Part shown: piece after piece, positions 15,567-24,343 of the stretch
How the letters are laid out: every line of letters begins with the position of its first letter
How positions within the stretch are numbered: position 1 is the stretch's first letter
Source: Phycisphaeraceae bacterium
Lineage (GTDB): Bacteria; Planctomycetota; Phycisphaerae; Phycisphaerales; Phycisphaeraceae
Assembly (NCBI GenBank): GCA_029260615.1
Contig: JAJDCX010000033.1
Location: 1-64,000, forward strand
Direction: 5' to 3'
DNA length: 64,000 nt
Translations under genes and position numbers: made by a program
Notes under the pieces: generated by a model
Databases searched by the model: none
What the model was told of the DNA's origin: nothing
What the model saw: only the letters and a program-made list of their open reading frames with translations

Positions 15567-17450
15567 ATGCCCACCGCTGCTGAACCCACCGCCCCCCGAC
15601 AACCCAGCGCACCGCTCTGGCGTAACCTCAGCTTCACGCTGATGTGGACCAGCACCGCCGCCAGCGGGTTCGGTGACCGGATGATTATGCTCGCGGCCCT
15701 GGCTCTACTCGGTGGGCTGGCCCAAGGCACGACCGACTCCACCGCGATCCAGGCCTCCACCCAGGTCTTCTTCTTCCTGCCTTACATCCTGTTCAGCCTC
15801 CCCGCCGGCTGGCTGGCGGACCACCTGCCCCGCAAGTGGCTGCTGCTGACGTGCGACGAGATGCGGGGGCTGATCCTGCTGCTGTCGTTCTTCGCTATCG
15901 CGCAGGCGACGGGCCCAGCCGACATCGCAGACAATCAGCACTGGAAGGTCTACCTGGCGCTGCTGGCGATCGGTTCATTCGCCTCGATCTTCAACCCCAC
16001 ACGCAACGCCATCATCCCCCAGATCGTCCCCACCCGGCAACTGCAATCCGGCAACGCGGTGATCCTCGTCATCAACGTTGTCGCCTCTATGGTCGGAATC
16101 GTCATCGGCGGACGGATCATCAACGTCGATGAAGCGACTAGCGTGCGGACCGGCCTGATGATGGGGGCGTTGTTCTACCTGATCTCCGGCACGTTCTTCG
16201 CCTTCCTACGCCCAACACGGACCGCGGTGGTGAAGGACGCCCAGCCGCGCAGCCTCTGGCAGGCCGCTATCTACGTTTCAAAACACCGGCGTGTGATCTC
16301 ACTGATCGCATTGGGTGTGCTGGTCTGGGCCTCCGCGGCGGCGGTCTCAAGCGGGATCCTGGGCGTCGTCAAGAGCCATCACGGCCTGGAACAAAACGAA
16401 CTGATGTGGGCGTATACCCAGATTAACGCGACGCTGGGCATCGGGTTGCTCGCCGGCGCGGTGATCGTCGTTTTCGTGAACACACGCAAGGAATCATCCG
16501 CGTTGTCTCTTAGTTCGCTGGCGGCGGTAGGTATCTGCCTGCTGTTATTCGTGCTGGTCCCCTGGATGCCCATGACTTACGCTGCGGCGTTTGGTATCGG
16601 GCTGTTCGGGAACATCGTTATCATCAACGTGCTGACACTGCTGCAATCGGTCACGCCCAATTACATGCGCGGCCGGGTCATGGGCATCAACTCGATGGTC
16701 AACACGATATTCAGCGTGATGACCTATTTCGCGATCTGGCGGCTGCCATCGGCGGACACGAACATCATCTACGCACTCTACGCGCTTGGCGGTTTGCTGA
16801 TCCTGGTTGGCAGCATTGGATTGTTCCTCTACCTGAGCCACGGCCCGATGCCCAACCGCACCGCCAACATGATCTACCGTCTGGACCGGCTGTTCTGCCT
16901 GGTCTGGCACCGCCTGGAAATCGTCGGCCGACACCACGTCCCAAACTCCGGGCCGGTCATCCTCGCTGCGAACCACACCACCGCGCTGGACCCCTTCATC
17001 ATGCAGGCCGGGACACGCAGGACCGTTCGTTGGGTGATGCTGACCCAATACCGGTTCCGTCTGGCTTGGCCGATCTGGCGGGCGATCGAGCCGATCGCAC
17101 TGGATCGCAACGGCGGGGACATCTCCAAACTCCGTCAGGTCGTCGATGCGCTCAAGCAAGGAGAGATGGTCGGGTTGTTCCCAGAAGGCGGGCTGCAGCG
17201 CAGTCAACGCGAACTGGGCCCGATGGAGCCGGGCATCGGCATGATCGCCAAACGCAGTGGCGCAACCATCGTCCCGGTCTGGATACACGGCACCCCCCTG
17301 TGCGACAGCATGATCCGGCACTTACTGCAACCCAGCCGATCTACCGTCATCTTTGGTGAGTCCTACAAGCCCGGCCCCAAAGACGACCCCAAGCAGATCA
17401 CCGACGACCTGCGCAGCCGGCTCTTGGCGCTCGCAAAGCAGACGACCTAG
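15567..17450 (+). CDS. MFS transporter fused to a 1-acyl-glycerol-3-phosphate acyltransferase (LplT-PlsC-like)
   Basis: A 627-residue two-domain membrane protein. Residues about 10-415 form a 12-helix MFS unit (SGFGDRMIMLAALALLGGLA, FNPTRNAIIPQIVPTRQL). Residues about 430-627 are a PlsC-type acyltransferase with the HX4D motif AANHTTALDPF and the FPEGG motif. LplT flips lysophospholipids inward and Aas-type enzymes re-acylate them; fusions of LplT, PlsC and acyl-ACP synthetase are known. Here the synthetase domain is missing, so acyl donors must come from elsewhere. The likely role is inner-membrane phospholipid repair. Confidence 0.88.
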   Translation: MPTAAEPTAPRQPSAPLWRNLSFTLMWTSTAASGFGDRMIMLAALALLGGLAQGTTDSTAIQASTQVFFFLPYILFSLPAGWLADHLPRKWLLLTCDEMRGLILLLSFFAIAQATGPADIADNQHWKVYLALLAIGSFASIFNPTRNAIIPQIVPTRQLQSGNAVILVINVVASMVGIVIGGRIINVDEATSVRTGLMMGALFYLISGTFFAFLRPTRTAVVKDAQPRSLWQAAIYVSKHRRVISLIALGVLVWASAAAVSSGILGVVKSHHGLEQNELMWAYTQINATLGIGLLAGAVIVVFVNTRKESSALSLSSLAAVGICLLLFVLVPWMPMTYAAAFGIGLFGNIVIINVLTLLQSVTPNYMRGRVMGINSMVNTIFSVMTYFAIWRLPSADTNIIYALYALGGLLILVGSIGLFLYLSHGPMPNRTANMIYRLDRLFCLVWHRLEIVGRHHVPNSGPVILAANHTTALDPFIMQAGTRRTVRWVMLTQYRFRLAWPIWRAIEPIALDRNGGDISKLRQVVDALKQGEMVGLFPEGGLQRSQRELGPMEPGIGMIAKRSGATIVPVWIHGTPLCDSMIRHLLQPSRSTVIFGESYKPGPKDDPKQITDDLRSRLLALAKQTT

Positions 17451-17457
17451 CCGCCAC

Positions 17458-17486
17458 ACGTTTCATCATGTAACAAGATGAAACGT
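17458..17486. repeat. Perfect 10-bp inverted repeat ACGTTTCATC-9-GATGAAACGT
   Basis: Perfect 10-bp arms separated by a 9-nt loop, 8 nt after the fusion gene's stop and about 90 nt before the isomerase start. No T-run follows, so it is a weak terminator candidate. A transcription-factor operator for the downstream isomerase is equally possible. Confidence 0.55.
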
Positions 17487-17577
17487 CTACGGCATCGATC
17501 GGTTTGCCAAGTGGTATGCGGTCGTCGAAACTACCGAAGCTGTTTGTGATCCTACGCACCGCGCACTTGGAGTTTTC

Positions 17578-18612
17578 ATGCCACGCCCCGTCACGTTGTT
17601 TACCGGCCAGTGGGCCGACCTTTCGTTTGAGACGCTCTGCGCCAAGGCCGCCGGCTTCGGTTACGACGGGCTGGAACTCGCCTGCTGGGGCGATCACTTC
17701 GACGTCGACCAGGCGGCGAAGAGCAAGACCTACTGCAAGAAGCGGTGGGAGATACTCGCTGACCACGGCCTGACCGTTTACGCGATCTCCAATCACTTGG
17801 TCGGGCAGGCGGTCTGCGACCCGATCGACGCCCGGCACAAAACGATCCTCCCCAAAGATGTCTGGGGCGATGGCAAGCCCGAAGGCGTGCGCAAACGTGC
17901 CGCCAAGAAGATGATTACCACCGCCAAAGCCTGTCGCAACTTCATGGACTGTAAGCCGGGACGCAAGAAGAAAGACGAGTTCCCCGCTGTCGTCAACGGG
18001 TTCACCGGGTCGAGTATTTGGCACAGTCTCTACGCCTTCCCCCCAACCGACCAGGCCTACTGGGACAAGGGGTTCGCCGACTTCGCCAAACGCTGGACAC
18101 CGATTCTTAATGCGTTTGACAAGGTCAACGTCAACTTTGCGTTGGAGGTTCACCCCACCGAGATTGCGTTTGATATCGCTACCGCCGAACGTGCGCTCAA
18201 AGCGGTGAAGAACCACAAGCGATTCGGGTTCAACTACGACCCATCGCACCTGGCGTACCAGGGGGTGGATTACATCCAGTTCATACGACGGTTCGCCGAC
18301 CGGTTGTACCATGTGCACATGAAGGATGTCTGGTGGGGCCACGGCGACGGGACGGTGGGCGTCTTTGGGGGACACACCAGCTTCGGCGACCCCCGACGTC
18401 ACTGGGACTTCCGCTCGCTTGGCCACGGTGATGTGGATTTTGAAGAGATCATCGTGGCTTTGAATGATGCCGGGTACACTGGGCCTTTGAGCGTGGAATG
18501 GGAAGACAGCCGGATGGACCGCGAGCACGGGGCGGCCGAGGCCTGCGATTTTGTGAATGCGATCGACTTCAAGCCGTCGGACGTGGCGTTTGATGGGCAG
18601 TTCGACCGTTAA
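17578..18612 (+). CDS. Sugar phosphate isomerase/epimerase family protein (xylose-isomerase-like TIM barrel)
   Basis: A 344-residue AP-endonuclease-2-like TIM barrel: [15 protein letters not shown], a [15 protein letters not shown] strand with the metal-binding Glu, [29 protein letters not shown] and [20 protein letters not shown]. These place metal ligands as in sugar epimerases and inositol catabolic isomerases. GGAG precedes the ATG. The substrate cannot be read from the sequence. Planctomycetes carry many paralogs. It stands alone between the phospholipid gene and an NfeD-like gene. Confidence 0.85.
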   Translation: MPRPVTLFTGQWADLSFETLCAKAAGFGYDGLELACWGDHFDVDQAAKSKTYCKKRWEILADHGLTVYAISNHLVGQAVCDPIDARHKTILPKDVWGDGKPEGVRKRAAKKMITTAKACRNFMDCKPGRKKKDEFPAVVNGFTGSSIWHSLYAFPPTDQAYWDKGFADFAKRWTPILNAFDKVNVNFALEVHPTEIAFDIATAERALKAVKNHKRFGFNYDPSHLAYQGVDYIQFIRRFADRLYHVHMKDVWWGHGDGTVGVFGGHTSFGDPRRHWDFRSLGHGDVDFEEIIVALNDAGYTGPLSVEWEDSRMDREHGAAEACDFVNAIDFKPSDVAFDGQFDR

Positions 18613-18663
18613 TTCTTTGCTAGCGTGCTTGGCGAAACCCTTGATTGCGATGATAATGGAGGC

Positions 18664-19248
18664 ATGATGCACGCCGGATTAATCATCGGTGGATTCACGG
18701 CACTGGCACAAGTGCCCCCCGGGCAGGCCGCGTCCCCCAACAGCCAACTGCTGGTCTGGGCGGTGGTGTTAATCGGCATGGCGGTCGCGTTCTTCCTCGC
18801 CGAGTTGTTCGTGCCCTCCGGTGGGGTGCTGGGTATCTGCGCAGCGTTGTGCCTGATAGGCGGGGTCGTGCTGCTGTTCCGCGTTGATACCACGGTCGGC
18901 CTGATCGGCGCAATCGTGTCCGTGCTGGCGATACCCGTCGCATTCATGCTCGGCTTGTGGGTCTGGCCAAGCACCCCGATCGGTCGGGCGCTGACGTTGG
19001 GGGCTAATGATGAGCAGGAAGAATCGGCCTACGACGGGCAGGCTCCCTTCACGGGCCCGACGCACACGCCCGACATCGCCACCGGCACCGTCGGCGAAAC
19101 GCTGACCGATCTAAGGCCCGTAGGCACCTGTCTGTTTGATGGCAAGCGGCAAGAATGTCTGTCAGAAGGCGGGGTAATCCCCAAAGGTGTCGATGTAAAA
19201 GTGGTCGCCGCAGACGGGATACAGATCAAGGTTCGGCCAACCGACTGA
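18664..19248 (+). CDS. NfeD-like membrane protein with C-terminal OB domain
   Basis: About 194 residues. An upstream in-frame start at 18625 is less likely because TGGAGG sits just before the tandem ATGs at 18664/18667. A possible signal/first helix (GLIIGGFTALAQV) is followed by three transmembrane helices (LLVWAVVLIGMAVAFFLAEL, LGICAALCLIGGVVLLF, LIGAIVSVLAIPVAFMLGLW). The C-terminal OB-like strand set is GTVGETLTDLRPVGTCLFDG and KGVDVKVVAADGIQIKVRP. NfeD proteins usually partner with flotillin-like or ClpP-class proteases in membrane quality control; no partner gene is adjacent. Confidence 0.82.
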   Translation: MMHAGLIIGGFTALAQVPPGQAASPNSQLLVWAVVLIGMAVAFFLAELFVPSGGVLGICAALCLIGGVVLLFRVDTTVGLIGAIVSVLAIPVAFMLGLWVWPSTPIGRALTLGANDEQEESAYDGQAPFTGPTHTPDIATGTVGETLTDLRPVGTCLFDGKRQECLSEGGVIPKGVDVKVVAADGIQIKVRPTD

Positions 19249-19285
19249 CTGATGCTGGCAGGCGATGATCCGCACACCCAGCGAT

Positions 19286-19576
19286 CTACCCACCCTCTTC
19301 GTCTTCGCTACCAATCGCGTTGATCCGGTCGTGCGCCGAATCGATGTGGGTGATCTTTACGCCGAAGTTCTCCCCGACCTTGACGGCATGGCCAGCCCCG
19401 ATCGACTTGTTGTTGACCATCAGGATCAGGTCGCTGTCGGCCGGTCTCTCCAGTTCCAGGATCGCACCGGGGCCCAATGACAGCACATCTTCCACGGCCA
19501 TCCGGCATTCGCCGACCATCACCAACAGCGGGACTTTGAGTTTGAGGATCGTATCGATTTCAGTATGCATCAACAT
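19286..19576 (-). CDS. fliN: FliN/SpoA-domain flagellar motor switch protein
   Basis: A 96-residue protein that is essentially one SpoA (surface presentation of antigens) domain: LKLKVPLLVMVGECRMAVED, LSLGPGAILELERPADSD and LMVNNKSIGAGHAVKVGENFGVKI, ending in an acidic tail. In flagellated bacteria FliN forms the C-ring with FliM and FliG. No other flagellar gene is in the window. It follows trpE by about 105 nt on the same strand. It is either a dispersed flagellar gene or a switch-like protein of another export apparatus. Confidence 0.85.
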   Translation of the reverse strand: MLMHTEIDTILKLKVPLLVMVGECRMAVEDVLSLGPGAILELERPADSDLILMVNNKSIGAGHAVKVGENFGVKITHIDSAHDRINAIGSEDEEGG

Positions 19577-19680
19577 TCTTATCGGCCAAGACGATCTGAA
19601 ATCTTCGATCTGAGAGGTTCGATTGGCGGATATGACCGGTTGACGATCCCAGACCGCAGATCGAATATCACCGCCAGCCC

Positions 19681-21294
19681 CTATTCATCACCAAACGCCT
19701 TCTGGGCCAGGTCCACCGCCTTGGCCAGTGCAGCGGCCTTGTTGACGGTTTCCTGGTGCTCCGCATCCGGGTCGCTGTCCGCGACGATCCCCCCGCCGGC
19801 CTGGATGTGTACGTTCCAAGAACCGCCGCCCCCGGCACCCCCGGTACCCCCAGCGTTGTCGCTTTCCTTACCAGGGGTAACCACCATGGTGCGTAGCGCG
19901 ATCGCCATATCCAGGTTCCCACGGAAGTCGGCGTAGCCCACCGCCCCGCCGTAGGGCCCCCGCCGGGTCGCCTCCAGCTCGTCAATGATCTGCATCGCAC
20001 GCACCTTGGGCGCACCGCTGACCGTCCCCACCGGCAGGGTCACCCGTAGCGCATCCCAGGCGTTCAACCCGTCACGCAATCGCCCGGTCACCGTCGATGA
20101 GATGTGCATCACATGGCTGTACCGCTCGATCGTCATCAGTTCTGCCAACTCGATCGAGCCCGGCTCGGCGACACGGCCCACGTCATTGCGGTGAAGATCC
20201 ACCAGCATGATGTGCTCGGCGCGGTCCTTGGCGTCATCTAACAGCTCCCGTCCCAACGCCTCATCTTCCCCCGGGTCTTTGCCCCGACGGCGTGTCCCGG
20301 CCAGCGGTCGGCTGGTCACCAACCCGTCCTCCACCTTGCACAAGATCTCCGGGCTTGAGCCAACGAGCATTCCCCCGTCGATCTGCAAATAGAACATATA
20401 AGGCGACGGGTTGACCACACGCAATGAACGGTAAATATCAAAGGGGTCCACCGCCGTGGTCAGGTCGAAGCGCTGGCTTGGGACTATTTGAAAGGCATCA
20501 CCCGCCGCGATGTATTGCTTGCAAACCTCGACCGCTTTCTGATACCCGCCGACCCCAAGCGTGCTGGTGGGCAGCTTGGGTGGAGGCGAAGCCAGATCGA
20601 TGTGGCCGGTCGCCAACTCCCTGCCCTGTTCATCTACATGCGGCTCCAACAAACGTCCGCAAAGCTCGGCCAGCCGGGCCTGCCCCGCAAGGTAGGCCGA
20701 CTCGACCGTGTCGTACTCATCCACCAATACATGCGTAATCACCAGCAACGACTTCTGCGCCTGGTCGAAAACCACAACCTCGTTATACAACTGCATGTGC
20801 AGGTCCGGCAGGTGACGGTCATCCGGCGGCGGCGTGGGCAGCTTCTCGCCTTCCAGATAACGCACGGTGTCGTAGCCGGCATACCCCACCCACCCGCCGG
20901 TGAACTCCGGGAGTCCTGGCACATCCACCGGACGCCATTTCGAGGTGATCCGATCCATCTCCAGAAGCGGGTCGTCGCCGTGAAAATTTTTAGATTTCGA
21001 CGGGTCGCGGTGGTCCCGGTAGGCCACATCATGCCCGCGTGCGATCACCTCGGCGATCGGTTGGGCACCCAGGTAACTGTAGCGGCTGATCTGGTCGCCG
21101 CCCACCACCGATTCCAGCAGGAAGCTGGGTGCCATCCGGTCGTCGCCCTTGACCAGCCGACGGTACGCCAGCACCGGCGTCAGAGTGTCGCTTAACAGCC
21201 TCATATAGACCGGTATGAGTAGACGCTCACCCGGCCCCACAGGCGTCTGGGCCAAGGCTCGCAAGGTCTCGAGATCGGGCTGGCTTAGGGTCAT
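19681..21294 (-). CDS. trpE: Anthranilate synthase component I
   Basis: A 537-residue TrpE from the ATG at 21294; a TTG at 21327 would add 11 residues. It has the tryptophan-feedback LLES motif (SFLLESVVGGDQ), the GGWVGYAGYDTVRYLE segment, LAGTRRRGKDPGEDEAL, VDLHRNDVGRVAEPGS and the catalytic GTVSGAPKVRAMQIIDELE. With TrpG it makes anthranilate from chorismate. Near the C-terminus a Gly-rich loop interrupts the strand pair between TMVVTPGKESDN and WNVHIQAGGGIVADSDPD, coded by CCCCCGG-type repeats (+ strand about 19823-19858). No trp leader peptide was seen. Confidence 0.95.
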   Translation of the reverse strand: MTLSQPDLETLRALAQTPVGPGERLLIPVYMRLLSDTLTPVLAYRRLVKGDDRMAPSFLLESVVGGDQISRYSYLGAQPIAEVIARGHDVAYRDHRDPSKSKNFHGDDPLLEMDRITSKWRPVDVPGLPEFTGGWVGYAGYDTVRYLEGEKLPTPPPDDRHLPDLHMQLYNEVVVFDQAQKSLLVITHVLVDEYDTVESAYLAGQARLAELCGRLLEPHVDEQGRELATGHIDLASPPPKLPTSTLGVGGYQKAVEVCKQYIAAGDAFQIVPSQRFDLTTAVDPFDIYRSLRVVNPSPYMFYLQIDGGMLVGSSPEILCKVEDGLVTSRPLAGTRRRGKDPGEDEALGRELLDDAKDRAEHIMLVDLHRNDVGRVAEPGSIELAELMTIERYSHVMHISSTVTGRLRDGLNAWDALRVTLPVGTVSGAPKVRAMQIIDELEATRRGPYGGAVGYADFRGNLDMAIALRTMVVTPGKESDNAGGTGGAGGGGSWNVHIQAGGGIVADSDPDAEHQETVNKAAALAKAVDLAQKAFGDE

Positions 21295-21473
21295 GTTTGC
21301 CGCTGCGGGGCTTAGGGTCTGTCTCAACCGGCGGGGTTGGGCAGATAATCAGAACTTTTGTGCCAACCCCGATTTGGGGGGGCGGTCGTTGGCCGATAGT
21401 CTATAAGGGTCGGCCCCGGCCCGCACCCCCCCGGCCCACTTACCCGGCGATACGCCGACAGGGAAGCCCACGG

Positions 21474-23096
21474 ATGAAGATCGATACGTTCCTTGCCCAC
21501 TACCACATCGGCGAAAACCCCTTCGGTGCCGAGGAAGCCCGCCACGACCCCGTCTTTGATCGCCTGATCGAGCACGACCTCTCGCACCCGGAATTCGCCA
21601 AGGTCCTGGGCCAGGTCGATCGCCCGGGGACCAGCGTGGTCTTCGGTGAAAAAGGCAGCGGCAAGACAGCCATCCGTATCATGCTCGCCAACCAGATCGC
21701 CCAACACAACACCAAACACCCCGACCGCCGCGTCCTGATCGTCCCCTACGACGACCTGAACCCCGTCCTGGATCAACTCCTGACAGCCCACGATCAGAGC
21801 CCCGAGGCTGTCTTCGATTCGCTGCGGCTCGAAGACCATCAGGACGCGATCCTCTCCGCCGCTGTCACCCGCCTCAACGACGCGATCCTCGGGGAGCAAC
21901 ACGAAGACACCCCCGGAGTTGCCCCCGGAGTTACCCCCGGCAACAACGGCTGCCGAGCCCTGTCACGCGACCTCAAAAAACGATTACGAAAAACGCCCTG
22001 TCGGTCGCGCATCGACTTGGCGGTACTCACCGCGCTATACGATCAGCCAAGGACCGGGTCAGTCATCAACCGCTGGCGGAGACTCCGACGCAAGCTCAGA
22101 CTCGGCTGGATCGAACCGGTGCCATGGGCCTGGGTCGGTGCCTCGTTGACAATACTGGCCGCGATGGGGCTGGGGTTCACGCTCTGGTGGCTTAGAGACT
22201 CCGCAGACCAACCGCTGTGGCTCCTGCCCGCACTTGGGGTCAGCATCGCCGGCGCGGTTTTGTTGACCGCTATTTGGGGTCATCTGACCTGGCGGCGGCG
22301 ATCGTTGTGTCGGCAGATACTCAGGCAGATGCCCGCCGTGAAACGGTCCTCATCAGACCTCTCAAGGATGCTCGAAGACCTGGGTAAGACCAAGCTCGCA
22401 GGCCAGCCCCTGCCCATCGGTCAGGGCAAGGACGGCAGCGACAGCCGATACCAATTAACCCGCCGTTTTATCGAGACGATTGGCTGCCTGGGTTACGCCG
22501 GGATGGTCGTGCTGGTAGATCGCATCGACGAGCCCACCCTCATCCACGGCCGGGCCGACCGGATGCGATCTGTCGTCTGGCCCATGCTCGACAACAAGTT
22601 CCTCCAACAAAAAGGCGTCGGAGTCAAACTGCTGCTGCCGTTGGAGTTGCGCCAACTGATCCACCGCGAATCACCGGCGTTCTTCGAAGAGGCACGCCTG
22701 GATAAGCAACACCTGGTCGACCGCCTGACCTGGTCGGGATCTACCCTGTACGACCTCTGCACAACCCGGTTACACGCCTGCCAGGTTGGCCAGCCCGGCG
22801 AGCCTCTTGACACATCAACCCCGCCACCCGATCCCCCCACCGGCACGGAGAAACCGATCCAGTTGATGGACCTGTTCCAGCCGGACGTCTCCCGGGATGC
22901 GGTGATCGACTCGCTGGATCAGATGCAGCAGCCGCGCGACGCCTTCAAGTTCCTCTACAACCTGATCCAGGAACACTGCCGGCTGAGCCCGGAGGATGAC
23001 CCCAGCTTCAAGATCGCTCGGATCACACTGGACAACGTCAAAACGGCCCAGGCTCAACGTGTCCAGGACCTGCACCGCGGTATCTCCCCCGCGTAG
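21474..23096 (+). CDS. P-loop ATPase with an internal two-helix membrane segment, function unknown
   Basis: A 540-residue protein. ATG 21474 is preferred over earlier in-frame starts because the upstream residues are Arg/Pro-rich and lie in the divergent promoter region with trpE. Walker A is GEKGSGKT (residues 58-65); the Walker B candidate is GMVVLVDRIDE (343-353). Between them are two hydrophobic helices (about 220-240 and 248-268) flanked by basic residues, so the nucleotide-binding halves are joined by a membrane hairpin, as in KAP-type NTPases. A Pro/Gly/Val tract (about 146-157) comes from 12-bp CCCCCGGAGTT repeats. The N-terminal ENPFGAEEA resembles ExeA-like ATPases. I do not recognise the exact family. 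Confidence 0.72.
   Translation: MKIDTFLAHYHIGENPFGAEEARHDPVFDRLIEHDLSHPEFAKVLGQVDRPGTSVVFGEKGSGKTAIRIMLANQIAQHNTKHPDRRVLIVPYDDLNPVLDQLLTAHDQSPEAVFDSLRLEDHQDAILSAAVTRLNDAILGEQHEDTPGVAPGVTPGNNGCRALSRDLKKRLRKTPCRSRIDLAVLTALYDQPRTGSVINRWRRLRRKLRLGWIEPVPWAWVGASLTILAAMGLGFTLWWLRDSADQPLWLLPALGVSIAGAVLLTAIWGHLTWRRRSLCRQILRQMPAVKRSSSDLSRMLEDLGKTKLAGQPLPIGQGKDGSDSRYQLTRRFIETIGCLGYAGMVVLVDRIDEPTLIHGRADRMRSVVWPMLDNKFLQQKGVGVKLLLPLELRQLIHRESPAFFEEARLDKQHLVDRLTWSGSTLYDLCTTRLHACQVGQPGEPLDTSTPPPDPPTGTEKPIQLMDLFQPDVSRDAVIDSLDQMQQPRDAFKFLYNLIQEHCRLSPEDDPSFKIARITLDNVKTAQAQRVQDLHRGISPA
21909..21945 (+). repeat. 12-bp direct repeat (CCCCCGGAGTT) inside the ATPase gene
   Basis: Three consecutive units, ACCCCCGGAGTT-type, the last diverged to ACCCCCGGCAAC, encode the Pro-Gly-Val tract of the ATPase. 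The same core is found in hsp20 and the 38.9-40.1 kb lipoprotein on the opposite coding strand. Confidence 0.75.
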
Positions 23097-23282
23097 CCAA
23101 CCCGCTGTGTTGATCTATTGCGCAGTCCCCCTGATTGATACCCGATCTGCCTAGTTTGCGCGCATCCAGCAGCGAGCAAGTTATAGCCCCGTCGATAATC
23201 TTTGTGCATAGACCCCTGTTACATGCCTGATTATGAGACGAGAACACAATACCACCCATTCAAACCATGTATCTGGTTAGTT

Positions 23283-23297
23283 TGGCACGGCTATTGC
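23283..23297 (+). promoter_or_regulatory. Predicted sigma-54 (-24/-12) promoter of the porin gene
   Basis: TGGCACG-N4-TTGC: GG at 23284-23285 and GC at 23296-23297 are separated by exactly 10 nt, a perfect match to the sigma-54 consensus. Initiation would fall near 23309, about 60 nt before the porin ATG. A CCGATA...TATCGG inverted pair (about 23297-23331) follows. The enhancer-binding protein is not in the window. Confidence 0.65.
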
Positions 23298-23368
23298 CGA
23301 TATCAAGTGACAGCCGAACGCTATCGGTCAGGGATTTTGAGAACCGTACACCTTGAAAGGATTTGTTA

Positions 23369-24253
23369 ATGTCTCCCGCACCACGCTTCATCACACGGAC
23401 ATGCACCCCCGCACTGGCGGCCTTGATGTGTCTGTCTTACTCACCACAGACCTCCCAGGCCCAAGAGGCCGACGGCGGCGTCTCGGTGGATATCAGCATC
23501 GACTTCGTCACCGAGTACTGGTTCCGCGGGATCGGTCAGGAGAACGAGGGACTGATCGTCCAGCCCGGCTTGACGCTGACGTTCGACCTCTTCGAGACCA
23601 GTGGCGGTGCGGTCGTCACCGGGTACATCGGCTCGTGGAACAGCTACCAGGACGCGACCGCCGGCAACGAGTGGTTCGAGTCGGACATGATCGGCGGGTT
23701 TAATGTCGCCCTATCCAACGGGGACTCCGTCGATATCTCCTACATCAACCTCTACAACCCCGCGGGCAACGGCATCTTCGCCGAAGAGATCGACCTGTCC
23801 TACTCCTTAGACGACTCGGAACGCTGGGGCGGGATGGGCTTGAGCCCCTACATCCTCCTGGCGGTTGAGGTCGATGGCGGCTCCGATGCCGGGGCAGACC
23901 AGGGCGTCTACCTTGAGGTCGGGATCGAGCCTTCACTGAACGACATCCTCGGCAGCGACACCCTCCCCATCGACATCACCATCCCCATCACCGTCGGGCT
24001 GAGTCTTGACAGCTACTACGAAGACGGCCTGGGCGGCAACGACAGCGACACCTTCGGGTTCCTGGATATCGGCCTGGTCACGAGCATGCCCCTGGGCTCG
24101 CTGGTCCCCGCGGCCCTGGGTGAATGGGATGCCAGCTTCGGTGTGCACTACATCCTCCTTGGCGACACCGCTCAAAACATCAGCGCCGCCTTCGGGACAG
24201 GCAACGACGACAGCTCCGTCTACGCCACCTTCGGACTCAGCACCAGCTTCTAA
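23369..24253 (+). CDS. TorF-like putative outer-membrane porin
   Basis: A 294-residue protein with a signal peptide (ALAALMCLSYSPQTSQAQ). The mature N-terminus VSVDISIDFVTEYWFRGIGQ fits the TorF/Gcw_chp family, whose hallmark is a D/EY-x-FRG segment on the first strand. The rest alternates hydrophobic and polar residues as in a beta-barrel (GFLDIGLVTSMPLGSLVP) and ends in phenylalanine, the usual outer-membrane insertion signal. GAAAGGA precedes the ATG by 8 nt; a TTG two codons upstream is the other option. It lies downstream of a consensus sigma-54 site and ends in a strong terminator, so it is likely monocistronic and regulated by a nutrient signal. Confidence 0.78.
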   Translation: MSPAPRFITRTCTPALAALMCLSYSPQTSQAQEADGGVSVDISIDFVTEYWFRGIGQENEGLIVQPGLTLTFDLFETSGGAVVTGYIGSWNSYQDATAGNEWFESDMIGGFNVALSNGDSVDISYINLYNPAGNGIFAEEIDLSYSLDDSERWGGMGLSPYILLAVEVDGGSDAGADQGVYLEVGIEPSLNDILGSDTLPIDITIPITVGLSLDSYYEDGLGGNDSDTFGFLDIGLVTSMPLGSLVPAALGEWDASFGVHYILLGDTAQNISAAFGTGNDDSSVYATFGLSTSF

Positions 24254-24288
24254 GTCAGACCGAAGTGTAAACTCTGCAGAAAACCCCG

Positions 24289-24323
24289 AGGCCTACGTTC
24301 TTTGAGCGTGGGCCTTTTTATTT
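24289..24323 (+). terminator. Intrinsic terminator after the porin gene
   Basis: Stem AGGCCTACG / CGTGGGCCT (one G-T pair) with a 9-nt loop, followed by TTTTATTT. It sits in the convergent spacer between the porin and the cysteine-desulfurase-like gene. Confidence 0.85.
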
Positions 24324-24343
24324 AATCGTGTTCGTATACAACA

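Noticed and set aside
17458..17486. Inverted repeat as an intrinsic terminator
   Set aside because: Perfect stem but no T-run on either strand; left as a repeat or operator candidate.
17398..18672. Minus-strand ORF of 424 codons
   Set aside because: Antisense to the TIM-barrel isomerase, which has the family motifs and a ribosome-binding site.
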